Of a stretch of 37,928 bases of DNA, positions 34,973 to 37,928 are shown piece after piece. The stretch is from positions 1 to 37,928 of the forward strand of contig NVUL01000019.1 of assembly GCA_002401885.1 (NCBI GenBank), given 5' to 3'. The notes below the pieces were generated by a model, which saw only the letters and a program-made list of their open reading frames with translations, searched no databases and had not been told where the DNA came from. Numbering within the stretch: the stretch's first letter is position 1; each line of letters opens with the position of its first letter. Position numbers and translations under genes: made by a program. This DNA is from SAR86 cluster bacterium. Its GTDB lineage: Bacteria; Pseudomonadota; Gammaproteobacteria; Pseudomonadales; Pseudohongiellaceae.

Positions 34973-35035
34973 CTACCGCAAAGGCAGTCCGGCGGAAGCT
35001 AGGGGCTGCGGTAGAGACAATATGCCGCAGCCCCT
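34973..35035 (-). promoter_or_regulatory. regB leader with two mutually exclusive hairpins
   Basis: AGGGGCTGCGG (35001-35011) and CCGCAGCCCCT (35025-35035) form a perfect 11-bp stem with a 13-nt loop. Separately, CTACCGCA (34973-34980) and TGCGGTAG (35007-35014) form a perfect 8-bp stem that uses part of the first one, so both cannot exist together. In the regB transcript the second stem ends a few bases before the ribosome-binding site. No T-tract is present. Requires the transcript to start beyond 35035. Confidence 0.5.
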
Positions 35036-35054
35036 GAGTGCGCAGGACCGGGCT

Positions 35055-35086
35055 ATGCAATAGGGTATTGGCGGGTTATATTGCAT
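35055..35086. promoter_or_regulatory. ATGCAATA-N16-TATTGCAT dyad
   Basis: A perfect 8-bp inverted repeat, 35055-35062 and 35079-35086. The right arm overlaps TATATT (plus) and TATAAC (minus) -10-like hexamers, so it is a good candidate operator for regB and the divergent 35144 gene. Whether RegA binds here cannot be judged. Confidence 0.45.
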
Positions 35087-35143
35087 CGCCACTAGAGAAA
35101 ATAATCACGGTAGAACCCAAAGCAGCAATCCCACGAAACGAAC

Positions 35144-36931
35144 ATGACCTATAGCTCCATACCGACAACACTGAGTTTGCTAAGCAGAATACTCGAACTT
35201 GAATTTGGCGAGTCTCGATTGCAGCATTATGGCCTTTTTGAAGATCAGAATTGCACGAGCCTAGAAGTTGATACGGAGCTACTTGAAGGCCAGCAGCGAT
35301 TCACGGAGGTCCTTGTCGAATTGGTCGAAAAGTTCGACGCGAAAGCAAATATTCTCATAGTTGGCGATACTCTTTTGCCGCTCGCCAAATCATTGGCTGT
35401 AGCCGGCAAATCTGTCTTCTGGTTTGGACCGAGGGGCCTGCTTAATGCAGAGATCGACGCCCTAGCAGGTTTTCAGTATGCGGGTGATGATTTTGTGGCC
35501 TCGACTAAACCTACTTCTGCGGACGTGCTGATTCATGCTGGTTCGATTTGTTATCTAGACCAGATGGCGTTGCTCAGTAAGAGTCGGGATTTACTAGGCG
35601 AATCTGGTCAGCTCATTTTGTTCAGCGAGTTTCTTGTTGATGATTCTCACATCGAGTATTCAGCACTACCCAATCTTAGTTCCTTTAAGCAGCTTTCCAA
35701 GCGTCTTGGTTTTGAGCAGTTAGAGAATAGAGATCTGTCGGCCAGCGCGTCGCATACCCTGAAATTGGTGCGCCCATTGCTCGAGACGCATGGTGCGGCA
35801 GTTGTCCGCGAAGAGGCAGCGGGTACTAAGCGGTTGGAAGATCTGCATTCAGAATTTGCAACGATGCAGGACGAATTCTCTTCTGGAAGGCGCGAGTTTC
35901 ATCTATGCGTGTTGCGCCGAGAGTCGAATCCTGGGAATGAATGGACGGATGCAGAATTCTCCGACATGCAATCCTTTCATCCACTTGAGATTGCCGACTT
36001 GTTCGAGAAGAGCTTCAGCGTCGACTTCGATGAAGAACTATGGAATTGGAAATACATTCAGGGTGATGGAAAATGTGTTGTAGCGCGCCTAGACAAACAG
36101 AGCGACATCGTGGCGCATTATGGGGGAGCTCCGCGAAAAATCACCTATTTTGGCGAGGCTTCTATGGCAATTCAGCCTTGCGATGTGATGGTGCATCCAA
36201 GTATCCGCAAGCAATATGGCAAGGGTAGCCTCTTCTTCGAGGTCGCTGCAACATTTCTGGAACGAGAGATTGGAAACACGGTCAATCATCTTCTGGGATT
36301 CGGTTTTCCAAATCAGAAGACGATGAATATTTCGAAGCGACTCGGTTTATACGAGAAAACCGATGACTTTATCGAGATTGTCTATCCTGTCTCTGAGGCG
36401 AGTGAGGAGCAGGAGAAAAATCAAGCTACGATCATTGATTACGATCCGCTCGATGTTGCGTCTTGCGAAGAACTTGATAGTCTCTGGGCAGCCATGAAGG
36501 ATGACTATAGAGATGGCATTATCGGAGTTCGAGATGCCGAGTATATTCGGCATCGCTACGTGAACCATCCTTTCTCGAAAACGAAGCAGTATCGCTGTGT
36601 AATTGTACGAGCAGACAGCTCAATGGAGGCGCTAGCATTTGCGGTAATGAAGGAGCACGAGGGCGGTAAGTTATTGATGGACTTGATATGCCCTGTAGCG
36701 ATGATGAAGACGGTAATACCTATTTTAAATCAATGGCTTAACAGGGACAAGGGCGGCTCGGTTCTGCGCATGTGGGTTACAAGTTCGGGTCAGGATAAGG
36801 TCTTCACCAGTGGTGCGATTGTGAATGAATTAGGTATTGAGATACCCTGTAATAGTTGGAATCCCGGACCCAGCGCAGAGGTTCTTTATGGCGCCTGGTG
36901 GCTGACCGCTGGGGATATGGATTTTATCTAG
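35144..36931 (+). CDS. Methyltransferase-like plus GNAT-like two-part protein
   Basis: 595 residues, soluble. About residues 60-210 look like a class-I SAM methyltransferase fold: ANILIVGDTLLPLAKSLAVAGKSVFWFG, then ADVLIHAGSICYLDQMALLSKSRDLLGESGQLILFSE. The first glycine loop is degenerate (GDTLLPLAK), so catalysis is doubtful. From about residue 280 a GNAT acyltransferase-like region begins: FEKSFSVDFDEELWNWKYIQGDGKCVVARLD, DVMVHPSIRKQYGKGSLFFE, FGFPNQKTMNISKRLGLYE. A further part has GVRDAEYIRHRYVNHP, seen in such proteins. Acceptor and donor unknown. The gene ends 126 nt before an acyl-CoA synthetase in the same direction, which could supply acyl donors; that is inference. It is divergent from regB. 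Confidence 0.6.
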   Translation: MTYSSIPTTLSLLSRILELEFGESRLQHYGLFEDQNCTSLEVDTELLEGQQRFTEVLVELVEKFDAKANILIVGDTLLPLAKSLAVAGKSVFWFGPRGLLNAEIDALAGFQYAGDDFVASTKPTSADVLIHAGSICYLDQMALLSKSRDLLGESGQLILFSEFLVDDSHIEYSALPNLSSFKQLSKRLGFEQLENRDLSASASHTLKLVRPLLETHGAAVVREEAAGTKRLEDLHSEFATMQDEFSSGRREFHLCVLRRESNPGNEWTDAEFSDMQSFHPLEIADLFEKSFSVDFDEELWNWKYIQGDGKCVVARLDKQSDIVAHYGGAPRKITYFGEASMAIQPCDVMVHPSIRKQYGKGSLFFEVAATFLEREIGNTVNHLLGFGFPNQKTMNISKRLGLYEKTDDFIEIVYPVSEASEEQEKNQATIIDYDPLDVASCEELDSLWAAMKDDYRDGIIGVRDAEYIRHRYVNHPFSKTKQYRCVIVRADSSMEALAFAVMKEHEGGKLLMDLICPVAMMKTVIPILNQWLNRDKGGSVLRMWVTSSGQDKVFTSGAIVNELGIEIPCNSWNPGPSAEVLYGAWWLTAGDMDFI

Positions 36932-37057
36932 TCAGACTTGTTTCGCGTCATGCCGAGACTTTGCGGTTCTCAGGCTTAAGGAGGACATAGGTACACACGC
37001 AATTGAAAACAAAATCAGAATAATAGAGTTGAATAGTTAATAGGAACAATAGCAAAC

Positions 37058-37928
37058 ATGAATAGCAAAAATATTTATGAGATCGATCTCGATCAGAATC
37101 AGGCTAACTTCGCACACTTAACACCACTCAGTTTTATCGAACGTTGTTCTAGTGTTTATCCGCAGAAGGTTTCGCTGATACATGGCGACAAAAAATATAC
37201 CTGGGCTGAGACCTACAAACGCTGTTGCCTGCTTGCTTCGGCGCTTCTGAAAATGGGGATAGGCAAGGGTGACACAGTCGCGTTCATGGGAGCCAATACG
37301 CCTGAAACATTCGAGGGGCACTTCGGTGTTCCGATGACAGGAGCGGTTCTCAATGCATTGAATGTCAGGCTAGATGCAAAGGCGATCGCATTTATCCTGG
37401 AACACGCAGAAACCAAAGTGTTATTTACTGACAGAGAGTTTAGCGGCACAATTAAGGCTGTTTTAGAACTGGTTCCGCAGGAGCTAACGGTCATCGATAT
37501 CGATGACCCATCATTCTCCGGAGGAGAATTGTTAGGCTCAGAAGACTATGAGGCTTTCATAGCGAAGGGCGATGGTGATTACCGTTGTTTTCAAATTGAA
37601 GACGAGTGGCAGGCCATCTCGCTTAACTATACTTCGGGGACCACGGGCGATCCCAAAGGAGTTGTCTTTCATCACCGCGGCGCCTACTTGAATGCAATAT
37701 CAAACAATTTGTGCTGGGACATGACGGCGCATCCGATCTATCTGTGGACGCTGCCTATGTTTCACTGCAATGGTTGGTGTTTTCCTTGGGGACTGGCAGC
37801 TGCAGCGGGAACGAGTGTTTGTCTTCGTCATGTGCGCGACGCAGCAATCTTGGATGCCATGAAGAAGTACCATGTCTCGCATTTTTGTGGGGCTCCTGTC
37901 GTGCTCAATACGATTATCAACGCAGACG
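37058..37928 (+). CDS. Acyl-CoA synthetase (AMP-binding enzyme), 3' end missing
   Basis: 290 residues visible; the frame is open at the window edge. It belongs to the ANL adenylate-forming family: LTPLSFIERCSSVYPQKVSLIHGDKKYTWAE at the N terminus, GANTPETFEGHFGVPMTGAVLNALNVRLD, the P-loop YTSGTTGDPKGVVFHHRGA, and LWTLPMFHCNGWCFPWGL. The last pattern is typical of medium/short-chain acyl-CoA ligases and DmdB-like (methylmercaptopropionate-CoA) enzymes; the substrate cannot be decided without the C-terminal half. Such enzymes join a carboxylic acid to CoA via an acyl-AMP. ATG 37058 has AGGAAC upstream at a long spacing. Full length would be about 540. Confidence 0.92.
   Translation, partial: MNSKNIYEIDLDQNQANFAHLTPLSFIERCSSVYPQKVSLIHGDKKYTWAETYKRCCLLASALLKMGIGKGDTVAFMGANTPETFEGHFGVPMTGAVLNALNVRLDAKAIAFILEHAETKVLFTDREFSGTIKAVLELVPQELTVIDIDDPSFSGGELLGSEDYEAFIAKGDGDYRCFQIEDEWQAISLNYTSGTTGDPKGVVFHHRGAYLNAISNNLCWDMTAHPIYLWTLPMFHCNGWCFPWGLAAAAGTSVCLRHVRDAAILDAMKKYHVSHFCGAPVVLNTIINAD

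Noticed and set aside
36979..36990. Strong AAGGAGG ribosome-binding-like sequence before the acyl-CoA synthetase
   Set aside because: No ATG, GTG or TTG lies at a usable distance; the synthetase start is about 75 nt further on. Probably chance or a remnant.

Overview
The window looks like part of a Gram-negative, probably marine or aquatic gammaproteobacterial chromosome of moderate GC content. The reasons are a yajC-secD-secF block, a LysM-bearing MltD-type murein hydrolase, an RND efflux pair, a RegB/RegA-type redox two-component system and several acyl-CoA-type enzymes. The exact order cannot be fixed from sequence alone. No tRNA, rRNA, IS element, phage gene or CRISPR array was seen. Both ends cut through context: tgt, which usually precedes yajC, is not visible at the left, and an acyl-CoA synthetase runs off the right end.

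Layout. 190-3437: Sec accessory genes yajC-secD-secF. 3568-5814: lytic transglycosylase with four LysM-like repeats. 6038-7216 (-): a DUF3524/QTMAN-type glycosyltransferase, probably acting on queuosine tRNA, whose stop lies inside a 112-bp inverted-repeat structure. 7344-9694: a GST, an MFE-2-like SDR (-) and a Nudix hydrolase. 10031-24765: eight co-directional, mostly touching or overlapping genes forming a MoxR/VWA envelope system. 24932-25729: a secreted TPR-like protein, followed by 573 nt of non-coding DNA with a 56-bp direct repeat. 26303-31861 (-): a CNNM-like membrane protein, then an RND pump with its adaptor. 32233-33024: a FabG-like SDR. 33054-34963 (-): regA-regB. 35144-36931: a methyltransferase-like plus GNAT-like fusion. 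37058-end: acyl-CoA synthetase.

The most interesting system is the 14.7-kb operon: DUF4175-like Gln-rich coiled-coil membrane protein, VWA membrane protein, C13/caspase-like secreted protein, TPR plus HEXXH metallopeptidase, DUF4159 protein, MoxR AAA+ ATPase, DUF58 VWA protein, and BatA-type VWA membrane protein. The MoxR-DUF58-BatA-DUF4159 core recurs in many bacteria. Here it is joined to two protease-fold proteins: one has a Ser where the C13 catalytic Cys is expected, the other has an intact HEXXH...E site. Three VWA proteins keep complete DxSxS metal sites. I infer a MoxR-driven cytoplasmic chaperone stage coupled through VWA membrane proteins to a periplasmic assembly that senses or processes envelope proteins.

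Several intergenic regions carry strong symmetry. The promoter read towards the efflux operon has one perfect palindrome on its -35 and an interrupted dyad on its -10. The regB leader can fold into two mutually exclusive hairpins, one next to the ribosome-binding site. An 8-bp dyad lies between regB and the divergent fusion gene.
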